A DNA stretch of 64,000 bases from SKPS01 sp964469215 (GTDB taxonomy: Bacteria; Bacteroidota; Bacteroidia; Bacteroidales; SKPS01): NCBI GenBank assembly GCA_964469215.1, contig CAYXYB010000002.1, forward strand, positions 62,001 to 126,000, written 5' to 3'. The notes under the pieces are model-generated. The model had not been told where the DNA came from, ran no database searches, and saw only the letters and a list, made by a program, of their open reading frames with translations. Of this stretch, positions 34,398 to 42,714 are shown piece after piece; position 1 is the stretch's first letter; each line of letters begins with the position of its first letter. The position numbers and the translations under genes were made by a program.

Positions 34398-35330
34398 TCA
34401 TCCCCCTCTACCACCGGTGCCACCACCCTGCTGTGACTGTATAATCCTGTTGTATTTGGATGTGTTGGCAGGATCAATATTATTGAGTATCTGCACTACT
34501 CTCGATTTCTGCATGCTGGAGGCTTCCGAAAACATTTTCACAAGCTCGTCAGCCTTGGCGCTCATAATTACACCAAGGACAAATAGATTCGGGCGTTCAT
34601 TATAAACCCTTTGAAGCATAACCAGTGCTTCCACCACTGCCTGCCTACCAGTTTCCTGATTATCATACATCGCATCCAGGCCAAGGCGATGATACGAATA
34701 CATGGCATCCTTAAGCATCGAATACCTTGAGTTGGTGAGGTTCTCCAGAAGCCAGTACCTATTCTTGTCGCTCTCGAAAGCTTTCCAACCTACAGCTCTG
34801 GGATCATTCTGTGCGTTGTTCACAATTGCCTGAGCTTTGTCTAAATATGGAGCTCCCGCCCCTTTTTGAAACGATTCAAAATCGAGAGCAATAACTATAT
34901 ATGCATAGTATGCGAGAACAGAGGTGAGATTGCTCAGATGTGAGTTCTCAACCCAGTCAAGGCTCTGATCCTGTATGTACTCAAACCTGAGTTCCTTATC
35001 AAGGTAAGAGAACACAGGAGATTTGTATGAGCTGTTAAATACAGGCCTGGAAGACTGAATCATTATTTGAGCCTCAAAAACATCTGACATCTTTTGCCTG
35101 ATGGTGATCATAAAACTGCACTCAATCCGCTCTTCGACCTTAAAGGCATGGTTTGTCCACTTCTTGTTATTCATCAGCTCATAAAGGGAAGTTTGAAGTG
35201 TGTTATAAAGAGTTCTGTCGCTGGTATTGTCCTGTGGCGGAGGGCTGACCTGAACAGAGGCATATAATTCCTGCGCATTTGATACTCCCGCAAAAAAAAT
35301 CATCAGTATGACAAGATATACTTTATACAT
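34398..35330 (-). CDS. porD: T9SS protein of the PorD family (DUF4835)
   Basis: A secreted protein of 310 residues in the DUF4835 family, called PorD in type IX secretion work. It has a signal peptide (MYKVYLVILMIFFAGVSNA), then the family-typical ELYASVQVSPPP and YNTLQTSLYELMNNKKWTNHAF, and a long helical C-terminal region. It ends in a Gly-rich tail (GGGTGGRGG). It lies directly after coaBC, as in many Bacteroidota genomes. The ATG at 35330 is used; the TTG at 35336 is a weaker start. Its exact role in T9SS is not settled. Confidence 0.86.
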   Translation of the reverse strand: MYKVYLVILMIFFAGVSNAQELYASVQVSPPPQDNTSDRTLYNTLQTSLYELMNNKKWTNHAFKVEERIECSFMITIRQKMSDVFEAQIMIQSSRPVFNSSYKSPVFSYLDKELRFEYIQDQSLDWVENSHLSNLTSVLAYYAYIVIALDFESFQKGAGAPYLDKAQAIVNNAQNDPRAVGWKAFESDKNRYWLLENLTNSRYSMLKDAMYSYHRLGLDAMYDNQETGRQAVVEALVMLQRVYNERPNLFVLGVIMSAKADELVKMFSEASSMQKSRVVQILNNIDPANTSKYNRIIQSQQGGGTGGRGG

Positions 35331-35332
35331 AG

Positions 35333-36568
35333 TCAAGAGGTTTCATTGTTTTTGATATCATTTTTCTTTCTAATAACATGAACTATATGATCAAGTATCT
35401 TCCCTGCTACTTCTGTTTTGCTCATCAGAGGAAGCTCTTTAATAAAGGATCCGGTACCAACCAGTGTTACTTTATTGGTGTCAGTTCCAAAGCCTGCTCC
35501 GTGATCTTTGAGAGAGTTAAGAACGATAAGGTCGGCATTTTTATTTTGCAGTTTACTGATAGCATTTTTCAGTTCGTTATCTGTCTCCAGAGCGAACCCA
35601 ACAACAATCTGCTCCGGCTTTTTAGTGGATCCAAGCTCCGATAAGATATCCGGATTTAGGGTAAGCCGCATCTCAACAGTCTGATCATCCCCCTTTTTAA
35701 CTTTTGATTCTCCTGCATATTCAGGTCTGAAATCAGCCACTGCTGCAGTCATAACAATAATATCCGCATGGCTGGCGAGAGCTTTACATGCATCATACAT
35801 CTCCATTGCAGTGATCACAGGCATCACTTTTACCGCCGGATGGTTAATCCTGATATCGACTGGGCCACTTACCAGATTAACCTCCGCACCCCTTGAGGCG
35901 AAAGCAGCAGCAATTGCATAACCCATCCTGCCGGAGCTGCTGTTTGAGATATACCTTACAGGATCAATTGCTTCACGCGTAGGGCCTGCTGTGATCAGAA
36001 CCCTTTTACCGCTGAAATCACTTTTTTTTTTCAGGAGGTCTTCAATAATCCTGAGTATCATCTCAGGCTCCTCCATTCTTCCTTCACCGCACAATCCTGA
36101 AGCAAGCTCTCCCTCACGGGATTCGATCAGAATGTTGCCAACGGAACATAATGCCTTGATATTACGTTGTGTGACCGGATGCCTGTACATATCAAGATCC
36201 ATTGCAGGAGCAAAACAAACCGGGCATCTGGCTGCCAACCATGTTGTTAGCATAAGGTTATCTGTAATACCTGCTGCCATCTTGGCGATGGTGTTGGCAG
36301 AAGCAGGTGCAATAAGCATCAGGTCGGCTGAAATACCCAATTCTATATGGCTGTTCCAGCTTCCGTCATCAGGGTTGAAAGGGTCGGTAAGAACAGGATT
36401 CTCAGAAAGGACTGACAAGGTTAAAGGGGTAACAAAGTCATGAGCTTCCGGAGTTAAAATAACCTGAACATCTGCTCCACTTTTTTTTAAAAGCCTGATC
36501 AGCAAGGGTATCTTGTAGGCAGCAATACTACCGGTAATCCCTATCAATATCTTAGATCCTTTCAACAT
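35333..36568 (-). CDS. coaBC: Bifunctional phosphopantothenoylcysteine decarboxylase / phosphopantothenate-cysteine ligase
   Basis: Two consecutive steps of coenzyme A synthesis. The N-terminal CoaC flavoprotein half (1-185) has ILIGITGSIAAYKIP, the active-site His region WNSHIELG, PASANTIAKMAAGITDNL and the active-site Cys in ASGLCGEGRM. The C-terminal CoaB half begins GKRVLITAGPTREAIDPVRY and contains SNSSSGRMGYAIA and AAVADFRP, with the CTP-site Lys in ESKVKKG. Full length at 411 residues. It lies in the conserved order bamD-rpoZ-coaBC-porD. Confidence 0.95.
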   Translation of the reverse strand: MLKGSKILIGITGSIAAYKIPLLIRLLKKSGADVQVILTPEAHDFVTPLTLSVLSENPVLTDPFNPDDGSWNSHIELGISADLMLIAPASANTIAKMAAGITDNLMLTTWLAARCPVCFAPAMDLDMYRHPVTQRNIKALCSVGNILIESREGELASGLCGEGRMEEPEMILRIIEDLLKKKSDFSGKRVLITAGPTREAIDPVRYISNSSSGRMGYAIAAAFASRGAEVNLVSGPVDIRINHPAVKVMPVITAMEMYDACKALASHADIIVMTAAVADFRPEYAGESKVKKGDDQTVEMRLTLNPDILSELGSTKKPEQIVVGFALETDNELKNAISKLQNKNADLIVLNSLKDHGAGFGTDTNKVTLVGTGSFIKELPLMSKTEVAGKILDHIVHVIRKKNDIKNNETS

Positions 36569-36600
36569 AAAGATCCGGCCTTAATAATTTTTAATAACAA

Positions 36601-36933
36601 CTAGTCCTCGTGAGACTCTCTGTGTGGATTTCTGTAGTAGGTACCACCGTCAAGATACTCCTGTACAGCTATCAGTGAAGGTTTTGGAAGTCTCTCGTAG
36701 TGCCTGGCAATCTCTATTTGCTCTCTGTTTTCAAAAACCTCCTCAAGGTTATCACTGCTTCCCGAAAACTCCTCTATCTTCTTCTGCAACTCCTGTTTAA
36801 GTTCCAGGCCAACCTGATCGGCACGCTTTCCAAGCAATGCCACCGTTTCATAAATATTGCCAGTAAGATTGTTGAAGTCTGAAATCTTTCGGGTGATTGC
36901 TTCCTGGTCTGTTTTAAAACGCTTGTTATCCAT
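36601..36933 (-). CDS. rpoZ: RNA polymerase omega subunit (Bacteroidota type)
   Basis: A 110-residue protein with the Rpb6/omega-like core LTGNIYETVALLGKRADQV and a downstream acidic helix. The Bacteroidota omega is divergent from E. coli RpoZ but is recognised by this core and its fixed place between bamD and coaBC. It starts three bases after the bamD stop codon, so the two are cotranscribed. It would help assemble and stabilise the RNA polymerase core. Confidence 0.84.
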   Translation of the reverse strand: MDNKRFKTDQEAITRKISDFNNLTGNIYETVALLGKRADQVGLELKQELQKKIEEFSGSSDNLEEVFENREQIEIARHYERLPKPSLIAVQEYLDGGTYYRNPHRESHED

Positions 36934-36936
36934 CTG

Positions 36937-37743
36937 TTATCTGTTGATTTTTGCTGTTTCTGTATCTATTCTCCTCATTATGATATCGGCAGCCTGCCTG
37001 TATTTACTCTCAGGAAATATCTCAATAAACCGGGTGTATGCCTGCCTTGAATCCTGCAAACGTTCTGCCTTTTTAGCTGAAACACTGTTCACCGCATATC
37101 GTAATGTTGCATCCAGCATAAGAAACATTGCTTCCTCCCTGTGAATTGATCCGGGATTGTTTTTCAGGAAAAGGTTCATTGCTGTTATTGCACTCCTGTC
37201 ATAACCAGTGGTATGGTACAGCTTGGCTTTCTCAAAGCTCTTCTTCTCAAGCTTTAACCTAAGCTCATCGATATACTGGTTGCAGACAACCACTCTTTCA
37301 CTGTTTGGGTAAATGTTTATGAAACTCTGCAGTTGCTTTATTGCATCATTGGTGCTGGTCTGATCAAGGCTCCATTTCGGTGAATCAAGATATTTGCAGT
37401 AAGCACTCATGAAATAAGCCTCCTCTGTCTTCTCACTCTTCGGAAATGTTACAGCATACCTCTGAAAATGGTATGCAGACGACAGGTAATCCTCCATATG
37501 AAAAAAAGTATATGCATACTTGAAATAAATTTCTTCTGCACGCGGTGTGCCGCGATATATCACCAATAACTCATCGAGCAACTGCTGTGCTTTGAAATAG
37601 TCTTTCTTTTCATAGAAACTCTTTGTTGCCTCATATTTCTTCTCGTAATCCTTGCTCTTAAGCAACTTATTGTATCCGGTGCATGAAAACAACAATATAG
37701 TTATCAGTGAAATAATCAGAAAACCTGTGCTCCTTTTTATCAT
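36937..37743 (-). CDS. bamD: Outer-membrane assembly lipoprotein BamD
   Basis: Lipoprotein subunit of the BAM complex that inserts beta-barrels into the outer membrane. The signal peptide ends in a lipobox with Cys21 (ITILLFSCTG). TPR-type helical repeats follow (YEKKDYFKAQQLLDELL, AEEIYFKYAYTFFHMEDYL, EEAYFMSAYCKYLDSP, YPNSERVVVCNQYIDELRLKLE). The 268 residues are typical. It opens the bamD-rpoZ-coaBC-porD unit. A -7 box ends four bases upstream of the ATG, so the message may be leaderless. Confidence 0.91.
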   Translation of the reverse strand: MIKRSTGFLIISLITILLFSCTGYNKLLKSKDYEKKYEATKSFYEKKDYFKAQQLLDELLVIYRGTPRAEEIYFKYAYTFFHMEDYLSSAYHFQRYAVTFPKSEKTEEAYFMSAYCKYLDSPKWSLDQTSTNDAIKQLQSFINIYPNSERVVVCNQYIDELRLKLEKKSFEKAKLYHTTGYDRSAITAMNLFLKNNPGSIHREEAMFLMLDATLRYAVNSVSAKKAERLQDSRQAYTRFIEIFPESKYRQAADIIMRRIDTETAKINR

Positions 37744-37747
37744 GGCG

Positions 37748-37755
37748 CAAAATTA
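37748..37755 (-). promoter_or_regulatory. -7 box abutting the bamD start codon
   Basis: The minus-strand TAATTTTG matches TAnnTTTG and ends four bases before the ATG at 37743, implying a leaderless or nearly leaderless transcript. Confidence 0.5.
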
Positions 37756-37899
37756 CAACTAAAATTCTTAAATAAAATATTTTATCAGCAGCACTCTGCA
37801 GAAACAAACAGAAACTCCTTTTACCGGACAATAGTATATTTTTCTTAATATAAGAGCCTTTTAACGTTAAAATGTTACTTAGAGTATTCATATTTAAGT

Positions 37900-38106
37900 C
37901 CACTTCGAAAAGTGACTAAGATTAAACATTTACGATTTTATGAATGAGAAACTTACCCGCCGAGGTCGCTAAGATTTTCGTTGAGGCTGCAAAGAGCTCA
38001 TTTTGAAGGTTAATAAATTTGTTGTTCAAATGGTAAAAAAGCTCTTCTTTGCGCACTTTGCTCAAACTCAGCGCACTCTGCGGTTTTAAGAGTTGTTTCG
38101 GAGTGG
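37900..38106. repeat. MITE-like imperfect palindromic element, about 207 bp
   Basis: The 521-base gap between bamD and the alpha-oxoamine synthase gene holds a long imperfect inverted repeat. The outer ends are CCACTTCGAAA (37900-37910) and, inverted, CCACTCCGAAA (38096-38106), 10 of 11 matching. Inner arms 37957-37994 and 38047-38083 pair over about 37 bases with several mismatches (CCGCCGAGG.../CCGCAGAGT..., both ending GCAAAG). No open reading frame is inside. The size, terminal inverted repeats and lack of coding capacity fit a non-autonomous mobile element or folded repeat. The left arm also holds a small perfect hairpin, CACTT-CGAA-AAGTG. Confidence 0.65.
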
Positions 38107-38228
38107 CCTCATATTTATCACCATAAAAAAATAGTCTGACAGTGAATTATCTTCAGAGCCTCCGTTCTATTAAAATACTATTTCATAGATAATCAATTTA
38201 TGCCCTATTTATTTGAGGAATATTTTTT

Positions 38229-38236
38229 TACATTTG
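38229..38236 (+). promoter_or_regulatory. -7 box for the alpha-oxoamine synthase gene
   Basis: TACATTTG matches TAnnTTTG and would start transcription about 20 bases before the GTG at 38265. No ATG lies between, which supports the GTG start. Confidence 0.45.
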
Positions 38237-38264
38237 CGGCTTGAACTATTAAACATTAAAGAAA

Positions 38265-39515
38265 GTGGATATATTCAGTAAGATTGACCGTAACATGGGT
38301 CCGTTGGGGCAATATGCCACAATTGGTCATGGATATTTTATGTTTCCAAAGCTTGAAGGGGAGATTTCGAGCAGAATGACTTTCCGCGGAAAAGACATGC
38401 TTGTGTGGAGTCTCAATAATTATATTGGGCTGGCAAATCATCCTGAGGTGCGTAAAGCTGATGCTGAAGCAGCAGCAATTTACGGGATGGCATATCCTAT
38501 GGGAGCCAGAATGATGTCGGGTCAAACTAAATATCACGAGCAGCTTGAAAGGGAACTGGCAGCGTTTGAGAAAAAGGAGGATGCATATCTGCTGAACTAT
38601 GGTTATCAGGGGATGGTTTCAATAATTGACACTCTTGTAGACCGCAAGGATGTGATTGTTTATGACAGCGAAGCTCATGCATGCATACTTGATGGTATGC
38701 GACTGCATATAGGTAAAAGGTTTGTTTATCCTCACAACGACATGGGAAATCTGAGGAAGCAGCTTGAAAGGGCATCGAAGATTGCAGAGCAAACCGGCGG
38801 AGGTATTCTTGTGATCACTGAAGGTGTTTTTGGAATGTCGGGTGATCTGGGTAAACTTGACAAGATAGTTGAGTTAAAGAAAGATTTCAACTTCCGTTTT
38901 CTTGTTGATGATGCCCATGGCTTCGGCACAATGGGTGCAACGGGAGCCGGGGTTAGTGAGCATTTCGGTGTGATGGACGCAGTAGACCTCTATTTCGGGA
39001 CATTTGCAAAGGCTATGGCAGGCATTGGAGGTTTTGTTGCAGGCGACCATAAAGTTATACACTTCCTAAGGTACAACCTCAGATCACAGATTTTCGCTAA
39101 ATCCCTTCCTATGCCAATGGTTTTAGGTGCTTTGAAACGCTTTGAACTTCTGAAAAATGATCCGGAATTACGCCGGAAATTATGGAAAGTGGTTAACGCA
39201 CTTCAGAGCGGCCTGAGATCACAGGGCTTCAACCTCGGTAACACTGAATCACCTGTTACACCGGTATTTCTTTCAGGTGAGGTGTCTGAAGCAACAAATC
39301 TGACCTTCGACCTGCGGGAGAATTTTAATATCTTCTGCTCGATTGTGACCTATCCTGTTGTTCCCAAAGGGGTGATCCTGATACGTCTGATACCAACAGC
39401 GGTGCATACTATTGACGAGGTGGAATATACCATCAATGCATTCAGTGAGATAAAGAAAAATCTCAATGCCGGCAAATACTCAACAGGTGAAATTGTTGAC
39501 GTGATGTCCCATTAA
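38265..39515 (+). CDS. Alpha-oxoamine synthase family PLP enzyme (serine palmitoyltransferase / KBL-like)
   Basis: Condenses an amino acid with an acyl-CoA or acyl-ACP with loss of CO2. The PLP Lys249 lies in FGTFAKAMAGIGGF, the ring-stacking His138 in DSEAHACILDG and the Asp216/His218 motif in LVDDAHGFGTMG. Its 416 residues begin at a GTG; the following N-terminus (MGPLGQYATIGHGYFMFPKLEG) looks conserved and would be lost with a later start. In Bacteroidota, family members make sphingoid or sulfonolipid bases (from serine or cysteate) or 2-amino-3-ketobutyrate. I cannot assign the substrate from sequence, but a membrane-lipid role is plausible given the many lipid genes here. Confidence 0.83.
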   Translation: MDIFSKIDRNMGPLGQYATIGHGYFMFPKLEGEISSRMTFRGKDMLVWSLNNYIGLANHPEVRKADAEAAAIYGMAYPMGARMMSGQTKYHEQLERELAAFEKKEDAYLLNYGYQGMVSIIDTLVDRKDVIVYDSEAHACILDGMRLHIGKRFVYPHNDMGNLRKQLERASKIAEQTGGGILVITEGVFGMSGDLGKLDKIVELKKDFNFRFLVDDAHGFGTMGATGAGVSEHFGVMDAVDLYFGTFAKAMAGIGGFVAGDHKVIHFLRYNLRSQIFAKSLPMPMVLGALKRFELLKNDPELRRKLWKVVNALQSGLRSQGFNLGNTESPVTPVFLSGEVSEATNLTFDLRENFNIFCSIVTYPVVPKGVILIRLIPTAVHTIDEVEYTINAFSEIKKNLNAGKYSTGEIVDVMSH

Positions 39516-39534
39516 CAGTTAGCGCGCTTTTTTC

Positions 39535-41223
39535 TTAATAAACGACTATTTTATCGGTATATCTTTCGTAACCCGGAGCTGTAACTATCAACAGATAAAT
39601 TCCTCTGTTTTGTGACAGAGGCGTATTTCTATCAGGATTTATTACTTTATCCATCATACGTCCGTCTGCAGAGTACAGGCTTACCTCCGTTCCATAAGGA
39701 GGATCAAAATCAAACAGGATTGCATGTTGGTCATTATTATACCATACTGTCATCTTTTCAGCTTTCCGGTTATCGCTTATGCCAAATCCAACCGGAACAA
39801 GTTCAATATCCGCAACCACTGTGTCATCCGGTAAAATGGTTACAGTTTGTGTTTTGGAATGGTAACCCGGTGCTGACCATGTAATGTTGTAGTTTCCCTG
39901 GTGAATGGGTCTGAAATAGTTTCCTGATGCAGAGGATGACCATACATGAGAACTGTCTGCATCGTGCTGGTTAACCCAGACCTTTGCTTTTAAGGTGAGA
40001 CCAGATACTGAGTCTTTTACAATACCTCTGATTCCGAACCACCCCTCCTTAAGAAAATTGATTAAAGACCTGTGGTGGTAATCCCACATTGCCTGTAACT
40101 GGTTTGCAGGTTGAATAAAAACTTCCGACACTTCGATTGTCAGCTCACGGCATGCAGCAAAGTAGTTCATGTAATCCTGCCTTCCACCGGTGATAACATA
40201 CCATGCGGCCCCGTTTGTTATACCATTGTTCTGATATGTAAAAAAGCCTGAGGGAGATGCAGCCTGAGTTGTATCGGCATACCTGCGTGAAATATCAATC
40301 CACCATTGATCATCGGGGTGCTGTTTGTACCAGGTGTCCCAGGGATAGTTGACAACCTCTGCACCACTATGAAGATTTGCTCCCATTACAAACGGCACTG
40401 TGTCAGAAAGTCCCATAAAGGCGACTGTTTCAGGCTGATATGGATTTCCATCGGGATTAGGCCCTTCTCTGGGATCAGGATAGTTCCTGTTCATGTCAAT
40501 CAAATTTGCATTACGCCTGATTGCTCCCGAAACGGTGTGATTACCACCGTAATAGGTTCCGTCAGGATTAGCCAGCGGGCAGATCCATATCTCCATGTTG
40601 TCTAGCAACCACGTTGATTCCGGATCTATGCTGTATCCACTCAGAAGATGATCGGCAAGCCTTAACATCAGAATGTAACCTGCTGTCTCATTGCCGTGGA
40701 TAGTAGACGAATAAAGAAACACCGGTTTACCGCCAGCAGCTGACAGTGGCGAGGTAAGTTTTAGAATAAGTAATTTACGGCCACTTGAAAGTGTCAGAAA
40801 ATTGTAGGTTTTACAAAGTGCAGGATAATTTTGCCCGAAAGAGTACATTATCGAGTCATACTGCTGCCAGGTTGGGTAATAATCCCAACTCCCGGCAGCC
40901 TTTCCGGCAGGTTTCATCAACTCTTCATCCGCAGGCCTTGCTAAAGGCATATGCGCAAAAAGAAATCCCTCATTAACCAACCGGATAAACTCCGGCCTTG
41001 ATACATTAACCAGGGCTGAATCATCAGAGATTCCTGCAACTGAAGTGAAAGACGAAAGCTTTTCTATATCTGACCTTTTGTTGAGAGGCACCTTTAACCA
41101 TGTCTCTCCATACTTAAGCATCTGTTCTTCAATGGAAAGGGGAATCGTTTGTCCGCTCGATTTTACCCAAAATACAGATGCCAATAATATAAGAAGCCAT
41201 GATTGTATCAGATCATTCCTCAC
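39535..41223 (-). CDS. Secreted M14 zinc carboxypeptidase with T9SS-type C-terminus
   Basis: An exported metallocarboxypeptidase of 562 residues. After a signal peptide (RNDLIQSWLLILLASVFW) and pro-region, the M14 domain shows the zinc pair in IHGNETAGY (His, Glu), the zinc His in ANLHSGAEVVNYPWDT and the catalytic Glu in RELTIEVSE. A carboxypeptidase regulatory-like beta-sandwich follows (IRGIVKDSVSGLTLKAKVWV ... VADIELVPVG). The end (EVSLYSADGRMMDK ... RYTDKIVVY) resembles a type A T9SS sorting domain. The GTG start at 41223 overlaps the dapA stop codon (GTGA), so translation is coupled. Confidence 0.86.
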   Translation of the reverse strand: MRNDLIQSWLLILLASVFWVKSSGQTIPLSIEEQMLKYGETWLKVPLNKRSDIEKLSSFTSVAGISDDSALVNVSRPEFIRLVNEGFLFAHMPLARPADEELMKPAGKAAGSWDYYPTWQQYDSIMYSFGQNYPALCKTYNFLTLSSGRKLLILKLTSPLSAAGGKPVFLYSSTIHGNETAGYILMLRLADHLLSGYSIDPESTWLLDNMEIWICPLANPDGTYYGGNHTVSGAIRRNANLIDMNRNYPDPREGPNPDGNPYQPETVAFMGLSDTVPFVMGANLHSGAEVVNYPWDTWYKQHPDDQWWIDISRRYADTTQAASPSGFFTYQNNGITNGAAWYVITGGRQDYMNYFAACRELTIEVSEVFIQPANQLQAMWDYHHRSLINFLKEGWFGIRGIVKDSVSGLTLKAKVWVNQHDADSSHVWSSSASGNYFRPIHQGNYNITWSAPGYHSKTQTVTILPDDTVVADIELVPVGFGISDNRKAEKMTVWYNNDQHAILFDFDPPYGTEVSLYSADGRMMDKVINPDRNTPLSQNRGIYLLIVTAPGYERYTDKIVVY

Positions 41224-42104
41224 TTCAATATCTCCTCAGTTAATGTCTGAAGCTGCAACAATACAGCCTTGTTGACCTTGACAAGGGGTAAGCGGAGATT
41301 ATTGGGGGCAAGCCCAAGTATTTCAAGCACTGCCTTGATGCCTGAAGGGCTTCCATCCTCAAAAATTGTTTCAACCACATCCAGTAATTTATAATGCAGT
41401 TTCCTTGCTTCAGCTACTTTTCCGGCCAGAGCAAACCTGACCATTGAACTAAAATCTGCAGGGAATGCATTAGCAACCACCGAAATTACACCATCAGCAC
41501 CAGTAAAGATCATCGGAAGGGTAAGGGCATCATCACCAGATATAACGGAGAACCCGGCAGGGCGATCTCTCATAATCTTCATTATCTGAACCATATTGCC
41601 GGAGGCTTCCTTAACAGCAACAATATTGCTGAACTCATGTGCAAGTTTCAACACTGTTTCTGAACTCATGTTCACACCAGTCCGTCCTGGTACATTATAC
41701 AGAATCACCGGAAGCGGGGAGATTGTGGCTACATTTTTATAGTGATAATATAATCCCTTTTGCTGTGGTTTATTATAATATGGAGTAACCGAAAGAATGG
41801 CATCTATACCTGTAAAATCGAAACCATTTATTGAGTCTACTATCTCCTGTGTATTGTTTCCACCAATACCAACAACAATCGGCACCCTTCCTTCCACAAC
41901 CTCAATCACGAATGCACAGACGGCATATCTCTCATCCTTCGACATTGTTGCCGTCTCACCTGTTGTCCCCAGCACTACCAGGTATTCAACTCCACCAGCC
42001 AAAACATGTTCAATGATTTTTCTTAGTGAATTAAAATCCACTGTTCCATATTTGTGGAATGGTGTCACGAGGGCCACTCCAGTTCCGGTAAAAGGATTAT
42101 GCAT
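41220..42104 (-). CDS. dapA: 4-hydroxy-tetrahydrodipicolinate synthase
   Basis: Condenses pyruvate with aspartate semialdehyde, the first committed step to diaminopimelate and lysine. Residues visible are GTTGE (46-50), Tyr136 and Arg141 in LYNVPGRTG, and the Schiff-base Lys165 in VAVKEASGN. The 294 residues are the usual length. It follows the DUF6913 gene by four bases and is coupled to the M14 peptidase gene downstream. Dihydrodipicolinate-synthase relatives with other substrates exist, but all active-site residues fit DapA. Confidence 0.94.
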   Translation of the reverse strand: MHNPFTGTGVALVTPFHKYGTVDFNSLRKIIEHVLAGGVEYLVVLGTTGETATMSKDERYAVCAFVIEVVEGRVPIVVGIGGNNTQEIVDSINGFDFTGIDAILSVTPYYNKPQQKGLYYHYKNVATISPLPVILYNVPGRTGVNMSSETVLKLAHEFSNIVAVKEASGNMVQIMKIMRDRPAGFSVISGDDALTLPMIFTGADGVISVVANAFPADFSSMVRFALAGKVAEARKLHYKLLDVVETIFEDGSPSGIKAVLEILGLAPNNLRLPLVKVNKAVLLQLQTLTEEILK

Positions 42105-42108
42105 ATTT

Positions 42109-42654
42109 TCAGGTATTATTGATACTCAAATAATGAATCAACTGATGGATGTACCCTTTCATGTCGCCGGGTTTTGTGCCACCTACAAGGAAATCAAAAT
42201 AAGGAAGATTAGCAGGATGGTTCCAGCCTACCTTGAATCTGGCAAGAGAAACAGCAGCAAGATACTGAAGAACAGTATCCTGTTCCTGATCAAGACTTAT
42301 CAAGAGATCAAATTCTTCATCCAGAAAAGCATCAAGATACGTATGCCTTGGAGCCCCCAGAAAATCAACATTCCTTTTGCAGATATACTGCCTCGTAAGC
42401 TGAGGGATACAATAATGGGGAACAATCCGGTACTTTGCATATCCTACAGACTTAACCTTAAGATCCAAAGAGCGAAGTTCAGCGAAGAACTCTTCGGCAA
42501 TCTTGTTCTGGTACTCTTCAGATGCATCATAAATAATAAATACATCAGAAGCAGTTATCAGAGAGCCGGATGTGCGTTTCCTGACACGTCCTTCAAGCCT
42601 TTTTTTTAAGGCCCATTTCCATAAAATCGTTTTGATGGGAAGCCGGGTTATCAC
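42109..42654 (-). CDS. DUF6913-like protein of unknown function
   Basis: A 181-residue soluble protein with a basic N-terminus (KTILWKWALKKRLEGRVRKR). The core has alternating beta strands and helices (SDVFIIYDASEEYQNKIAEEF, DFLGAPRHTYLDAFLDEEFD, LLISLDQEQDTVLQYLAAVS). The fold resembles a glycosyltransferase-like or receiver-like Rossmann protein, but I cannot name a function. Its genes are typically found upstream of dapA in Bacteroidota. It starts at a GTG (42654), with a -7 box only five bases upstream; no ATG alternative exists near the N-terminus. Confidence 0.72.
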   Translation of the reverse strand: MITRLPIKTILWKWALKKRLEGRVRKRTSGSLITASDVFIIYDASEEYQNKIAEEFFAELRSLDLKVKSVGYAKYRIVPHYCIPQLTRQYICKRNVDFLGAPRHTYLDAFLDEEFDLLISLDQEQDTVLQYLAAVSLARFKVGWNHPANLPYFDFLVGGTKPGDMKGYIHQLIHYLSINNT

Positions 42655-42659
42655 AATGG

Positions 42660-42667
42660 CAAATATA
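42660..42667 (-). promoter_or_regulatory. -7 box abutting the GTG start of the DUF6913-like gene
   Basis: The minus-strand TATATTTG matches TAnnTTTG and ends five bases before the GTG at 42654, which again implies a leaderless or nearly leaderless message for the DUF6913-dapA unit. Confidence 0.45.
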
Positions 42668-42714
42668 AAATTTTTTGTTATTAAATCTGCCTGTCTGAAA
42701 AATTCATGAATATT

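Noticed and set aside
37744..38264. Intergenic stretch considered as an intact insertion sequence
   Set aside because: No transposase reading frame or remnant is visible; only the 207-base palindromic element is supported.
41797..42609. 270-residue plus-strand reading frame
   Set aside because: It is antisense to dapA and the DUF6913-like gene, which have full family motifs; its own translation shows no domain.
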